Shown here: one piece after another, positions 33,997 through 44,901 of the stretch
Position numbering within the stretch: position 1 is the first letter of the stretch
Layout of the letters: each line of letters begins with the position of its first letter
Assembly (NCBI GenBank): GCA_951799445.1
Contig: OX637294.1
Coordinates: 26,685,452 to 26,749,451 of the forward strand
Length of the DNA: 64,000 bases
Direction: 5' to 3'
Source: Pseudisothecium myosuroides
Taxonomy: Eukaryota; Streptophyta; Bryopsida; Hypnales; Lembophyllaceae
Notes under the pieces: generated by a model
The model's database searches: none
Told to the model about the DNA's origin: nothing
What the model saw: only the letters and a program-made list of their open reading frames with translations
Program-made: the position numbers and the translations under genes

Positions 33997-35441
33997 ATGT
34001 ACAAGGTCTCAGAATCGATGGCTTCCTGCACTCTTGAAGAGGCCCTGCAGCGCTTGAATGTGAGCGAAGGCACGACGTTTCGAGCGAGCTTGTTCCGGAG
34101 CAAGGCATCCGGGAAATTGCTGTTCTTGGAAGCAGGCAAGGACTTAATTGACGTGCTTCTCGGTTTCGTGCATCTGCCAGTCGGCACCATCATCCACATG
34201 CTCACCAAAGGTGGGGATTACCCCCACTGAAAAGCTTCGATTCTCTGTTGCAACAGATGTATATTGAGATTGTTTCACAGCGAATTCTTTGAGAAAGAAT
34301 CACTTCAATTCTTCAAATCCTTTTAAATATTAGAAACGTTCTACACATGTGCAGCTACGATGTGAATGGCAATGGATTTTGATGAGCTTGAAGCAACGAA
34401 TTAATAGATTATACAGTTGGTAACTAGTGTAATTTTATGGTGACTTCCTAGCCATGGCCAGTGCTGAAACACATCGAATTGAATGGCTTCCATGGTTGAT
34501 TCTATGATTCTCAATTCGAGCAGTCCTGATGAAATGGAATGGAATCTTTTGAACAGGCGTGAAAGTGAAGCCTATTGCCATCGGAATCTCGAGTATTTTT
34601 GAGAGCGTGCAGAACTTATCTGCTTCTGATCTGCAAGTGGCCAAGGCACATCCTACGCAACCAAGACCTGCAGCCATCGGCTGCAGGTGCCGGTCTAGTG
34701 ATAGAGGATACTATGGACCGACTCAAGATTATTATAGATGTGGCAGTATTGGTTGCCAAAGTATAGGACCTACATCGAATGATACTAGAATAGGGATATG
34801 GGGGTTTAATAAAGTAGATCTTTCCACCGCTGGCTTCGTAAAGGCAAATAGCACTTTCATTGTCACTGACAACCTGGAGATCATGCCCCTGACGACGAAT
34901 TAAAATTTGAACGTGCTGAGCAAACTGAATGTTGATTCCTTAGCCGACCTGGAGGGCAACGACATCACCGTCACCTTAACTCAGGTAACGGATTCTCACT
35001 AATATAGGCTCTGGATGTCTGCAATGGTTGCAAGGATATTTCCTGCACCGAATCTTATTTCAAATCAATCTATCAATGAATTTGACTGAAAAAGTAAATT
35101 GCGGTAATTCTAAACGTAGCGTTTAGTTCAAAGGAAATTATCATTCTTGGTGCAACAGTTTGTTTAAGGCAAATCTTGTGTGTATACAGTTTCCAACTAT
35201 TTGGAGTTTGTATCTGTAAACTGTTGTTACTTTTTCAAAGGAGATAGCATTTAGTTTACTGATTATGCAAAAAAACTGTACTTTAATCGTGATTTGCTCT
35301 AATTGCAAGTTTATGATTTGTCCATGCTGCTCTCAGATCCTTCAGTTACTCCATTCAGCTATGACTTCAAACACTTGCCTCAATGAAGTGTTTGGAAAGA
35401 GTTTGGTACGCAAATTCGGTGGCATCAGTCGCCTTCAGTAA
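33997..35441 (+). pseudogene. DUF674 family gene, type B, copy 5 (single nonsense codon)
   Basis: Exons 33,997-34,210, 34,557-34,984 and 35,337-35,441 join to 747 bases in frame, but one in-frame TAA (34,901-34,903) replaces the codon after MPLTTN. Downstream the same frame stays open through LSKLNVDSLADLEGND and exon 3 (ILQLLHSAMTSNTCLNEVFG). Exon 1 is the most divergent: MYKVSESMASCTLEEALQRL and LFLEAGKDLIDVLLGFV. Exon 2 keeps only part of the Cys motif (CGSIGC); the second pair is gone. Intron 1 is only 346 bp because this copy lacks the CACTA-like element. It is a recent pseudogene, or a truncated protein of about 186 residues. Confidence 0.82.
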
Positions 35442-36468
35442 CGAAAATGATGAAGCTGAAAATTCGAAGGGATGATATTCACTGTCTATTGGAACTTTAG
35501 TGTACAGCGCGGCAATCGTCGAAGTGGTGTATCCCATTTTGTAATGGTTTAGAACGAATGTATATATCGAAAGGGTTGTACTACCCAAGTTTTAGAACAC
35601 GTAGCGTACCATGTTTTGGCTAGCTCCAGGTGAGCTATTTTGTAACACTGGAATATTATAATCACTGCCACATGATGGACTCCGGTTTTAACACTTTGGG
35701 CAGAATGATTCCACAGTACAAACTCTTTAATATACAAGACGGCGCTCTATACACGATGAATGTGAGTACCTGAATAGTGTAACCCTTTACCACATGCAAT
35801 ATCAAAACATCAGTTACTATTCTACAATCTGTTCAGCTGCGCAAATCCAGGAATTAAAACAGTATATTGCAATTGAGTTCCGAACATTAGATATCATACT
35901 TCACATTCATAATACAAATTTATCAACAGTTATCAACAACTCTGTCCTATCATCAGAATATTTTCAACGACGTTCCCCTCTTCCACGAAAGAAGGATGTC
36001 CAGTCACTTCACAACCCATCACAACGACGTGCCAAACACTAATATTTGGAGCAGTCTGCTTCGCAATAGCCTTTTAACACCACGGGTATCCTCATGTCGC
36101 ACATGCAGTGTCAACCTTCACACCGGGGAAACAAACCCAAAAAGGTCAGCAGATGTAAAGAATCGTCAATCATTGCAACTTTATAACGCGCCAGTTTAGT
36201 CAACTTTGAAGAGCCAAGAATCGAATTTAAAACAGAATGTTTCTCGCTCCGAGAGATGAATTAGAACCAAATTGTAAAATTTGAGAGAATTGCATGACAG
36301 AAGAAAATTTCACATCAAACAGAAAAGCTTCAAACATCAAACAAATCCCAATTATACGGTAGGCACACCTAAAATCCAGAAGCATCTAACGTTCAGCTGG
36401 TGCACATCTCTTTCATCAAAGTAAATCTATTCTCGAGGCATCAATATTTTATACTTAATATTGTTAAT

Positions 36469-37033
36469 TTATGTTTCAATAACTATCGTTGAAGAAGCGC
36501 TTTCACAACACTCACCAAAGAACAGCATTCTTTGGTGCCCTGAAATCCTCTTCAATTCACCAACAAAAACCTCAACAAACAGTCGACGATACAAATACCG
36601 GCAATACGAGCTAAGCTCAATGGCGATTTCGAGTGACCATACCCTAACCCTAATTCCCAGCAACAGAAGCAAAACGAGTCTGCGTTCGCAAACCTCTCGC
36701 CATGAAAAAAGTATCATCACTGAAATCAATAACTGAAAGGGAAAAAACAATCCGAAACCCAAAATCGAAATTGAGGTGAAAGAAAAAGCAACAAATTCTC
36801 CAGGTCAAGCAATTCGTCAAGAAAAGCGATGTAAAAAACTTACTGACCGTGGCGGGGGTCTGTTGAGGAACCTTGGCTGCCAAATCAGGCGGAAGCTCCA
36901 CACCCGGCCAGCTCTTGCACAAGCAGAGATCCTTCTCCTTGTCGGCGATGGTGTCGTACACTGCGGGCACGTGCTTGCCGCACCCGGCCCAGGAGGTTTT
37001 CCCGCATTTGCTGCATTTCACTGAGTAACACAT
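36469..37033 (-). CDS. Small Cys-rich protein (MCYSVKC type), two exons tentative
   Basis: The - strand exon 37,033-36,844 encodes 63 residues starting MCYSVKCSKCGKTSWAGCGK, then HVPAVYDTI and CLCKSWPGVELP. This matches a short conserved eukaryotic family (MCY..C..CGK..W.GCG.H...VY..I....C.C..WPGV) of unknown function; the CxxC/CxC spacing suggests a small zinc fold. Reading past TPATV gives a hydrophobic, unlikely tail, and GTAAGT at 36,843 is a good donor. A tentative last exon is 36,539-36,469 (after TTTCAG), ending SASSTIVIET, total 86 aa; this exon is the weak part. The gene is convergent with DUF674 copy 5 and is the only non-DUF674 gene near the cluster. Fragments resembling its 3' region lie at about 3,775-3,890 and 21,843-21,935. 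Confidence 0.62.
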
Positions 37034-37322
37034 GATCCTGGAACTGTTCCTGTTTGGATAATGCCTGTTTCGCAACGAACGACGTCCGTCACAAGAGAAT
37101 CACGGCGACAAGCTTACGAAATTGGGAAACCGGGCTTGCAAAGTTGCAATAGAATGGTACTCCTGGAACCTCGCAAACCTCGGAAAACCCGCAAACGCAG
37201 TGTGCGCGATTGACTCGTCAAGGGCTCTCGCTGCATGAGAGTGATGAAGCTAACTTAGTTCACACCGCAAGGGCTCTTTATTCTTTATTTTTTATTTTTG
37301 AGAAAGTGCCGGGATCACTTAA

Positions 37323-39173
37323 CCCCTAAAGTCCCAAGGTCATTTTCCCATCAAAAACCACTCAAAACTGCCATTTCTATAGCAAAGCGCAAAAAAATAT
37401 ATAAAATGTATTTTTTGCATATATAATCGTAGGATCTTGTACTAGACTAGTGTAAGAGTGTGTGGAAGAAATTTCAAAAACTTTGACCATGTAGATTGCA
37501 AGATATTTGCATTTAACCCCTAAAAGCCCGTTGTCACTTCGGGGGACAAATGCGTCTTCGGGCATGTACCTTTTTGCTGAAATTTTCTCCTGATTTTTTT
37601 GAAACTTTTTGTGAACATGAACAATTGAGAGAGGTACGTGGCAGAAAAAAAAAATTGAAATCGGACCTTTGAGCAAGAAGTTATGCCATTTCTTGGAATG
37701 CGTGGGGACGGGGGGCAGCAAAAAAAATTTGCAAAATTTTGAATTTTTTTTTTAATATTTTTTTTCTCATAGATTATATTTTTGTCTATCTGGAAAGCTT
37801 TGATTCATTTCATTTGGATTTTCTATGAGGAAGTTATGGACATTCTTGTTTTTCGGGCAGTTAGAGCATCTTCTTGAAAAAAATAACTTGTAGGATTCAT
37901 TTCGGAATGCAATTTTTGTAATTTTTCAAAATTTTTTTTTGTGAATGGTTTAGTTTACTTGCTAGAACAATCTCACCATTGGGATTAGTGCATTTTAATT
38001 CCATCTAAAATATATGAATATTTTAGATTTTCCTTCTATCTTGTACCTACTTCTACTTAACAATTTTTTTAAGAATGATAATTAAGTTTTTTTGAATTTT
38101 TTTTTTTTCCTAGACTCTCAACTCAATTCTCCACTACAAAGATTTAAAGCTCAAAACGCTGTAGTGCAAAAATTTTAAGTTAAAAATGTTTAAAGTCAAA
38201 AAATCTGGTCCCGCAATGTGCTGAAAAACTTGATTTTTCCACTTTAAACGCAGATATCTTGCAATCTGTGCGGTCAAAAATTCTGAAATTTTTTCCACAC
38301 ATTCTCATACCAATTAGGTGTAAGATCCTACGGTTAGATGTGGAAAAAAAACAATTTTAATTTTTTTTAACTTTTTGCTATAGAAATGGCAGTTTTCAGT
38401 GTTTTCTGGCAGAAAAAAGACCTTGGGCCTTTAGGGGTTAAAGTGAAGGAATCAAATTTTTTTGCACCTTCCTCAACTACATTTTTTGGCTTTCAACCTT
38501 CTTAACTTAAAATTTTTGCTCTAATGATTTTGAATTTCTAATTTTATATGATGAAGAATTGAGTTGAAAATCTGAGAAAAAAAAATTCAAAAAGAAACAC
38601 TTAGTTTTCACTCATTAAAAAATTGATAAGTAGAAGTAGGTTCAAGATTGAAGGAAAAATTAAATCATTAATAGCTCTAAGATAGAGTTGAAATATACTA
38701 ATCTCAACGGTGAGATTGTTCTAGCAAGAAATCTTAACCTTGTAGAACTTCTTTTTTTGAAAAATTGTCAAAATTCAGTTCAGAAATGAATCCTACAAAT
38801 TAATTTTTTAAGAAAATGCTCTAATTGCTCGAAAAATAAGATTGTCCATAACTTTTGCATAACAAATCCAAATGGAATGAATCAAAGCTTCCCATGTATA
38901 TAAAAATAAAATATATATGAAACAAATTTTTTAAAATTTTAATTTAAAGTTTTTGAGAGGGTTTCTTTCTGCTTGCCAAACTAAAATGTGGGGGGTTTTG
39001 TGCCATAACTTGTGCTCCCGGGCACCGATTGAAACAAAAATTACATTTTCAGAAAGCTAATGTGATTCTCTATCTTCTCAAAAAAAATTCAGAAAATCAT
39101 GACAAATATTGAGAGTGTAGGAGCTTGCCCGAAATCCATTTTGTCCCCCAAGGGAACAACGGGACTTTAGGGG
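37323..39173 (-). mobile_element. CCCCTAAAG-family element, copy 2, split by another copy
   Basis: The outer element starts CCCCTAAAGTCCCAAGG and ends GGGACTTTAGGGG, with TTAA at 37,319-37,322 and 39,174-39,177. Its subterminal sequences are in the reverse order from copies 16,128 and 47,722. Taking out the inner element (37,517-38,437) and one TTAA restores about 926 bp, the family's usual size. Confidence 0.9.
37517..38437 (+). mobile_element. CCCCTAAAG-family element, copy 3, nested in copy 2
   Basis: A 921-bp element from CCCCTAAAAGCCCG to GGGCCTTTAGGGG. TTAA precedes (37,513-37,516) and follows (38,438-38,441). Joining the outer flanks gives TTTGCATTTTAAAGTG, which corresponds to TCTGCGTTTAAAGTGG of the inner copy read in reverse. 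The TTAA was therefore a native site of the element. Confidence 0.9.
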
Positions 39174-40560
39174 TTAACATTTGGTGAAGCACTAAGGTGG
39201 AGGTACCCATATCCAATCAAATAAGGAATTTTCAAAAAGCTGATGAGGAATATGGAGCAATGGAAATCCATATAGCATAATAAGAAATATTGGGATTGCC
39301 GAAATTGAAATTACTATGATTTTTGGAAGCCAAAAAGTGTTCCAAACTCATAGCCAATGTCTAGGGTCTTCCAATTCTGCTCATAGCCAAATTACTTTCT
39401 TGCTTACTACTTCCTTTGCAATTTGGTGCAATTTGGAACATGTGTCATGACCTTATTTGTCCCAACCTTGAAAAGGAGAAAAACACACATTTCAAGTTTG
39501 AGCGCCTTGTTTGGCTTGAATTAGTGCACCCTACAGATTGGACATCCTTTCCTAGTTTGGAATGGGTAGTCCTACCTTAGAATTAATTGTAAAGTGTGTG
39601 CAACATAAAACCAAGAAATGGAGGTTGACTGAAGAAAACACAAGATGAAATTTCTTGGAGCATCCAACTTTGGATCTGATGGAGTTTGGTGCAGTGTTTT
39701 TTTGTATTATTTTTAGTTAAACCTTCCTCTGACACCACTATTACATCTAGGGACAACTTGTATGTTTAATTCTATTGTGTTTCTACTTTCATCCATCTTT
39801 TGAACTAAAAAAACACTTTTCTATTATATTCATGCACTTTATCATCCCAATTTAGTGACTTCCTCTACATTTTAATTAGAAATGATTTTTTTTTGGCAAA
39901 GAAAGATTAAATTAATTTGTTTTGGTGAAAAGTAGAGATTTATATTGAAATGGTGCAATCTGGGCCCATGGTGCCCCGAAAAAATGGGTTGGTTAAATCT
40001 ATGGGGAATGGATGGAACATGCCAAATGTAGATGGAATTTCTTTTGCTAATCAAAGCATACTGTATGTCATCCTACAATTTTGTAGTACATAACATTCTT
40101 GAGTCGGAAGGTTGGGGTCCATCTCTAGTATCATTGTACAATATACATGCAAGCTTTTATTCAAGATTTACTACATTGAAAGGAGCCTTGTTCATAGGAA
40201 ACAAAGGATCCTCTACCTTGAAGTTCAAAAGTTTATATAATTCAACTAATTTCATTTTTTACAAACGGGACAATATAATGATTCTTGAATAATATTTTGA
40301 TCTTTTTATATCATTTTTAGGTATTTTAAATGTAAAATGTTTTGAAAAACAAATATTAGGATATTTCATGAGGTGCACGATGAACTAATTGAAATTGTTG
40401 TAATGCTTATAAAGTAGGTGAAATCAATTCACATGGCTTGTTCTCCCAAGTCTTGGCATTTGAACCATCTTGGGTATTGATTTCTATAGCCTCCTCATAA
40501 AAAGAAGAATATGGTGTTGAATGAGAAGGTTCAATGTGCATTGCTAGCTATAAAAAAAGA

Positions 40561-40706
40561 TGTGTTTTTCTTGATGGATTTATCTAGACATCCACTTGTT
40601 TTCATATTAATAATAACGTTAAGCGTAACATGAAGATGTTACGCTTGACGTTATTGTTAATATGAAAACAGGTTTATGTCTAGATAAATCCATCAAGAAA
40701 AAACAT
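40561..40706. repeat. 146-bp near-perfect palindrome
   Basis: The left arm (TTTTTCTTGATGGATTTATC through GCGTAACAT) is repeated inverted in the right arm (ATGTTACGC through TTTATCTAGA..CAAGAAAAAA), with only about five bases at the turn and a few mismatches. It would fold into a ~70-bp hairpin. No flanking duplication is obvious. It may be a fold-back transposon or a small-RNA precursor. Confidence 0.8.
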
Positions 40707-42056
40707 AGGTTTCTTATAGAAGCTCCAAAAGGGGCATAGGAAGGACCATGTTAGTTCCATGTCCAAGCTTTCCATGAGGAAATATTATACTATGAAGGGA
40801 ACTAAGACTCTTACAAAGCCACTTTCCCAAGAAATTATTCAACATCCCCAAGGCAAGGGACAAGGCACAAATTTGTACTAGAGGCCAAAGCCTAGGAAGA
40901 TTTGGAGTTTCTAATGCCACCTCAAATAGAAGGGGTGGAAGTACCTACAAATTGCTTGTCTGGAGGATATGAAATGAGATTCACTAGAATTGATTAGACC
41001 CTAGCTAGTTTTAGTGTAGACTGAGTAGCATCTATACTTTAAATTAGATTGTTTGTTTGTTTTGTTTTGTTTTGTCTTGTCTGATATGCTGAGATCTAAG
41101 AAATTGTAAGGCATCCAAAGGCGTTCTTGGTACTGTTAGAAAGCCCCTGGCAAGGAGGGATGCACGGACTTTGTTTTGTGGTGTTTGGACCTACAATGTA
41201 GAAGTTAATGAATTTCAAAGTTTTTATGAATCAAATCAAATTATCTTTTATTTTGGAAAAAAACAATAACTTTCAAATGGCATGTCCAAACACCACAAAA
41301 CAAAGCCCTTGCACTCCTTCATGTATAGAGCTTTTTCTTTGTGCCAACTTCGTGGCATTTGGACCTACAGGGTGAAAGTTATGGATTTTTTTAATTAAAA
41401 AATTAAATTAAATTATCTTTTATTTTGAAAAAATGATAAATTTTACATTGCATGTCCAAACGCCACAAAACAAAGCCCTTGCACTCCTTTGTGCATAGAG
41501 CTTTCTATTTGTACCAAGAACGCAATCTCACACATTGTAGAATGAAAGTTATTAAATTTCAAAGTTTTAATGAATTAAAAAATTAAAATTTCATTTTTAC
41601 TTTAATTTAGTTGTGGCAATGGATAGGTAAATTAGGTTGTTTCTTTTGTTTCTTTTGTCTATTTGATATGATGAAATCTAGAGGTAGTCGGCGGCGTTCT
41701 TCATACTGCAAGAAAGCTCTTCAGAAGAAGGGGTGCACAAGCGTTTGGACCTACGGCGTGAAATTTATTGAATTTCAAAGTTTTATAAATAAGTAAAAAA
41801 TTGAATTAAATCATCTTTTGTTTTGAAAAATCCACAACTTTCACATCACATGTCCAAACGCCCTTGCATTCTTTGGTGCATAAAGCTTTCTATTTGTGCC
41901 CATTTTGTGGTGTTTGGACCTATAGTGTAAAAATTATGGATTTTATTAAATTTAATTAAATTATCTTTTATGTGGGAAAAAACATAACATTCACATTACA
42001 TGTGTAAATACTAGGAAACAAAGTCCTTGGCCTCCTTTGTGAATAAAATTATCTAT

Positions 42057-42900
42057 GGGTGATTGCAAGAAACACTTGTACTATTTGTTGCGTATTTTAT
42101 TTTTGGCCTTTTAGTACTTTTAGTACTACGAGTCACCTTCAATACTATTGGAGGCATGGAATATAAAATCTGAATAATCAATTGGATTTCAAATTTATTA
42201 CTGACAACATGTGATGTTCATCATTGGATGACAAAAATGGATGGAAATATTTAATTTGCCTTAAAAAAAACAATTTACATTAGTAGATAGGAGATACCGC
42301 AAGCCCCCACCAGTACTATTGAGTCTTTTTTTGTACCTTGAAGTACTATTTTGAGCCATAGGCTACAATTTATCCTAGAAAATGAGACTTCCATGTTTCT
42401 ATTTTTAAAAATTAGAAAATGAATTTGAAAAAATTATTTTAAAAGTGGCCATTGTTGTCAACTAAGAGGAAAGTAGGAAGATCAAAGCTAGATGTAAAGA
42501 ATCATTTTTAATTCAATATAAATTCAACCTGAATATAACATACTTTAGGCCAATGTAAAACACACTTTGAACATGTTTTTGGAAATCCCTCTCTTGGAAA
42601 GGTGTATTTCTATTAGAAGAGCTAGCCTACCAAATTTGACGTCGTAACTCTTCAAAAAAGGTACTCGATAGTACTAAAAAACACCAAAACCATATGTGTG
42701 ACATATATTCAAAATTCAATTTCACATATTGAATTAATTTTGAAAAAATTGAAATAATTCAAGTGCATTTTCTATTGCTATAGAAAACTTACTTTTAAAT
42801 TTCATGTTCATTTAGTCATTTTTGCAGTACTTATGGCACAAAACAACTTCCGCATTGAACGTGTGACGGAAAATAGTTTAGGTGTTTCTTGCAATCACCC
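42057..42900. mobile_element. GGGTGATTGC-family element, copy 4 (844 bp)
   Basis: Starts GGGTGATTGCAAGAAACACT and ends GTGTTTCTTGCAATCACCC, with CTAT on both sides (42,053-42,056 and 42,901-42,904). It has the best matching ends of the family and represents the longer subfamily together with copy 3. Confidence 0.9.
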
Positions 42901-43497
42901 CTATTCATATTAAGAATGCAACCTCTCACTCCGCAACAAAGCCCTTGCACTCCTTTGTGCATAAAAGATATTAAATTCTAATGTTTTTACAAATTGAAAA
43001 ATTGAAAAATTATTCTAATTTTAATTTTGGTCGTGGCAATGGCACATTAGTCTTATACCTTAAATTAGGTTGTTTATTTTGTTTGTTTGATACGTTGAGA
43101 TCTAAGAATCTTTATACTTGCCTACCACGTTCTTAGTACTATTAAAAAGCTCTTCACAAGGAAGGGTGCATGGACTTTGTTTTGTGGCATTTGAACCTAT
43201 AGTGTAAAATTTATTGAATTTCAAATTTTTTATGAATTAAAAATTGAATCAAATTATCTTTTATTTTGGAAAAAATACAACTTTCATATTGCATTTCCAA
43301 ATGCCACAAAAGAAAGCGCTTGCACTCTTTTATGCATAAAGCTTCATATATTCATACTAAAAATGCAACCTCTCACGTTACGATGAAAAAATTATTAAAT
43401 TTCAAAGTTTTTACATATTAATAATTTTTATTTTTATTTTTATTTTTATTTTGGATGTGGCAATGGCACAAGGCATACTTCCATAGCTTAAATTAAG

Positions 43498-43580
43498 CTA
43501 TTTGTTTTGTTTTATTTGTTTTATTTGTTTGTTTTGTTTTATTTGTTTGTTTTGTTTTATTTGTTTGTTTTGTTTCTTAT
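43498..43580. repeat. TTTGTTTTGTTTTATT minisatellite
   Basis: Four or so imperfect units of GTTTTGTTTTATTTGTTT in tandem within the palindromic cluster. Confidence 0.8.
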
Positions 43581-43874
43581 CGTGAAATCTTCGGGACCGT
43601 GCATCCCCTATCACCATCATGTTTTTGGTATTCTCAATAAGCTCTTTGCAAGGAGGGGTGCACGGACTCTATTTCATGGTGTTTGAACCTATGGTGTGAA
43701 AGTTATTGAATTTCAAAAAAATTATGAATTAAAAAATTAAAAAATACTTCTATTTATATTTTGACTATGGCAACGGCACAAGGCACACTGGTATTGTCTA
43801 TAATACATAAACATTATATGTCTCTACGTGCATTTGTAATCTTTGTTGTAAATAAATTAGTTCAAAGCACTTAA

Positions 43875-44901
43875 CTATAATATTTAGTAGCATTCAAAGA
43901 GACTACCTTTTCCACTCTGGAATCCTCATCCACCAAATTCATCCGCACATCATTAATGTAAGCTGCAATACCAAGATAGTGGCAGTACACTTATGGTATG
44001 CTTCTTTATTTTTGCAAATTCTAGGACTTAATATGCAAATCAGCATGATTTGTAAATAAAAATGGTTTGCCAAAAACCCCAAGTTAAAATCCATCAAGTA
44101 ACATACCAATGCACTCTACCATGTGGCCATCACATTAATTTATTTACAATTTGAAAGTGAGAAGAGAAACTCCTTCTATACACATGGGATGGTAGGAGGT
44201 AGAACAACCCATGTGGGAAATATAAATTAGAATTTGTAGTTTCTCAACCAATCCATTCATAATCATAGTTAAGTCAAAAATAGAAATTGTGATTGAAGTA
44301 GAATTTCAAACCTCATTTTAGCATAGTATAAATCTTTTTTCAAAAAACTTTGAACTAAAAAAAATTGGTAAATTGAGATAGATTTCATCTCCAAAAATCC
44401 GTTTGAGATTTCAATCCTCCAATCAAAAGTTTTGGACCAATTTTCAAAGAGGATGTTTGAAAATGTAAAAAAAAAGTCCTTCCAACCCCTCTCTGAAATT
44501 TGTCCATAACTTTTGATTGGAGGATTGAAATTCCAAACTAATTTTTGGAAATAAAACTAAAACTCATTTTCCAACTTTTTTTAGTTCAAAGTTTTTTGAA
44601 TTTTTTTATTTTACTATGCCTAAATGAGGTTTGAAATTCTACTTCAAATACAATTCCGACTTTAACTTTACTAAACTATGAGCGGTTGAGCTCCTACTAA
44701 TTTAAATTAACATATCCAACATTATTTGTTTAACTTTCTACCACCCCATAAGTATATAAAGAGTTGTCTCTTCCTTCCAAATCACAAAACATGAATGGCT
44801 TACAAAGCAATGTGAGGAAATTCAAACCTTGAAACTATGGAATATTTCACATCATTCCGTCTGTGGGAAGGTAGTCTCTCTGACTGCTATTGAATGTTAT
44901 G
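43875..44901. mobile_element. CATAACATTCAGTAGC-family element, long copy, with a central fold-back
   Basis: The left end CTATAATATTTAGTAGC and the right end GCTATTGAATGTTATG are diverged inverted repeats, continued inward by AGACTACCTT and AAGGTAGTCT. The centre (about 44,290-44,650) is itself a large inverted repeat, with arms containing TTTCAATCCTCCAATCAAAA and its complement. Non-coding, about 1.03 kb. Confidence 0.65.

Larger units (their letters stand above)
41140..43790. repeat. Cluster of diverged palindromic repeats
   Basis: Blocks containing TTTGTTTTGTGGTGTTTGGA and the reverse complement TCCAAACACCACAAAACAAA alternate at about 41,170/41,284, 41,345/41,455, 41,750/41,850, 41,905/42,000, 43,165/43,290 and 43,670. 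Each pair encloses an AT-rich loop of roughly 100 bases. A later element (42,057-42,900) interrupts the cluster. There is no gene; reading frames here are short. Confidence 0.65.

Noticed and set aside
36640..36665. ACCCTAACCCTAA motif as an internal telomere tract
   Set aside because: Fewer than two full plant telomere units; chance or telo-box-like.
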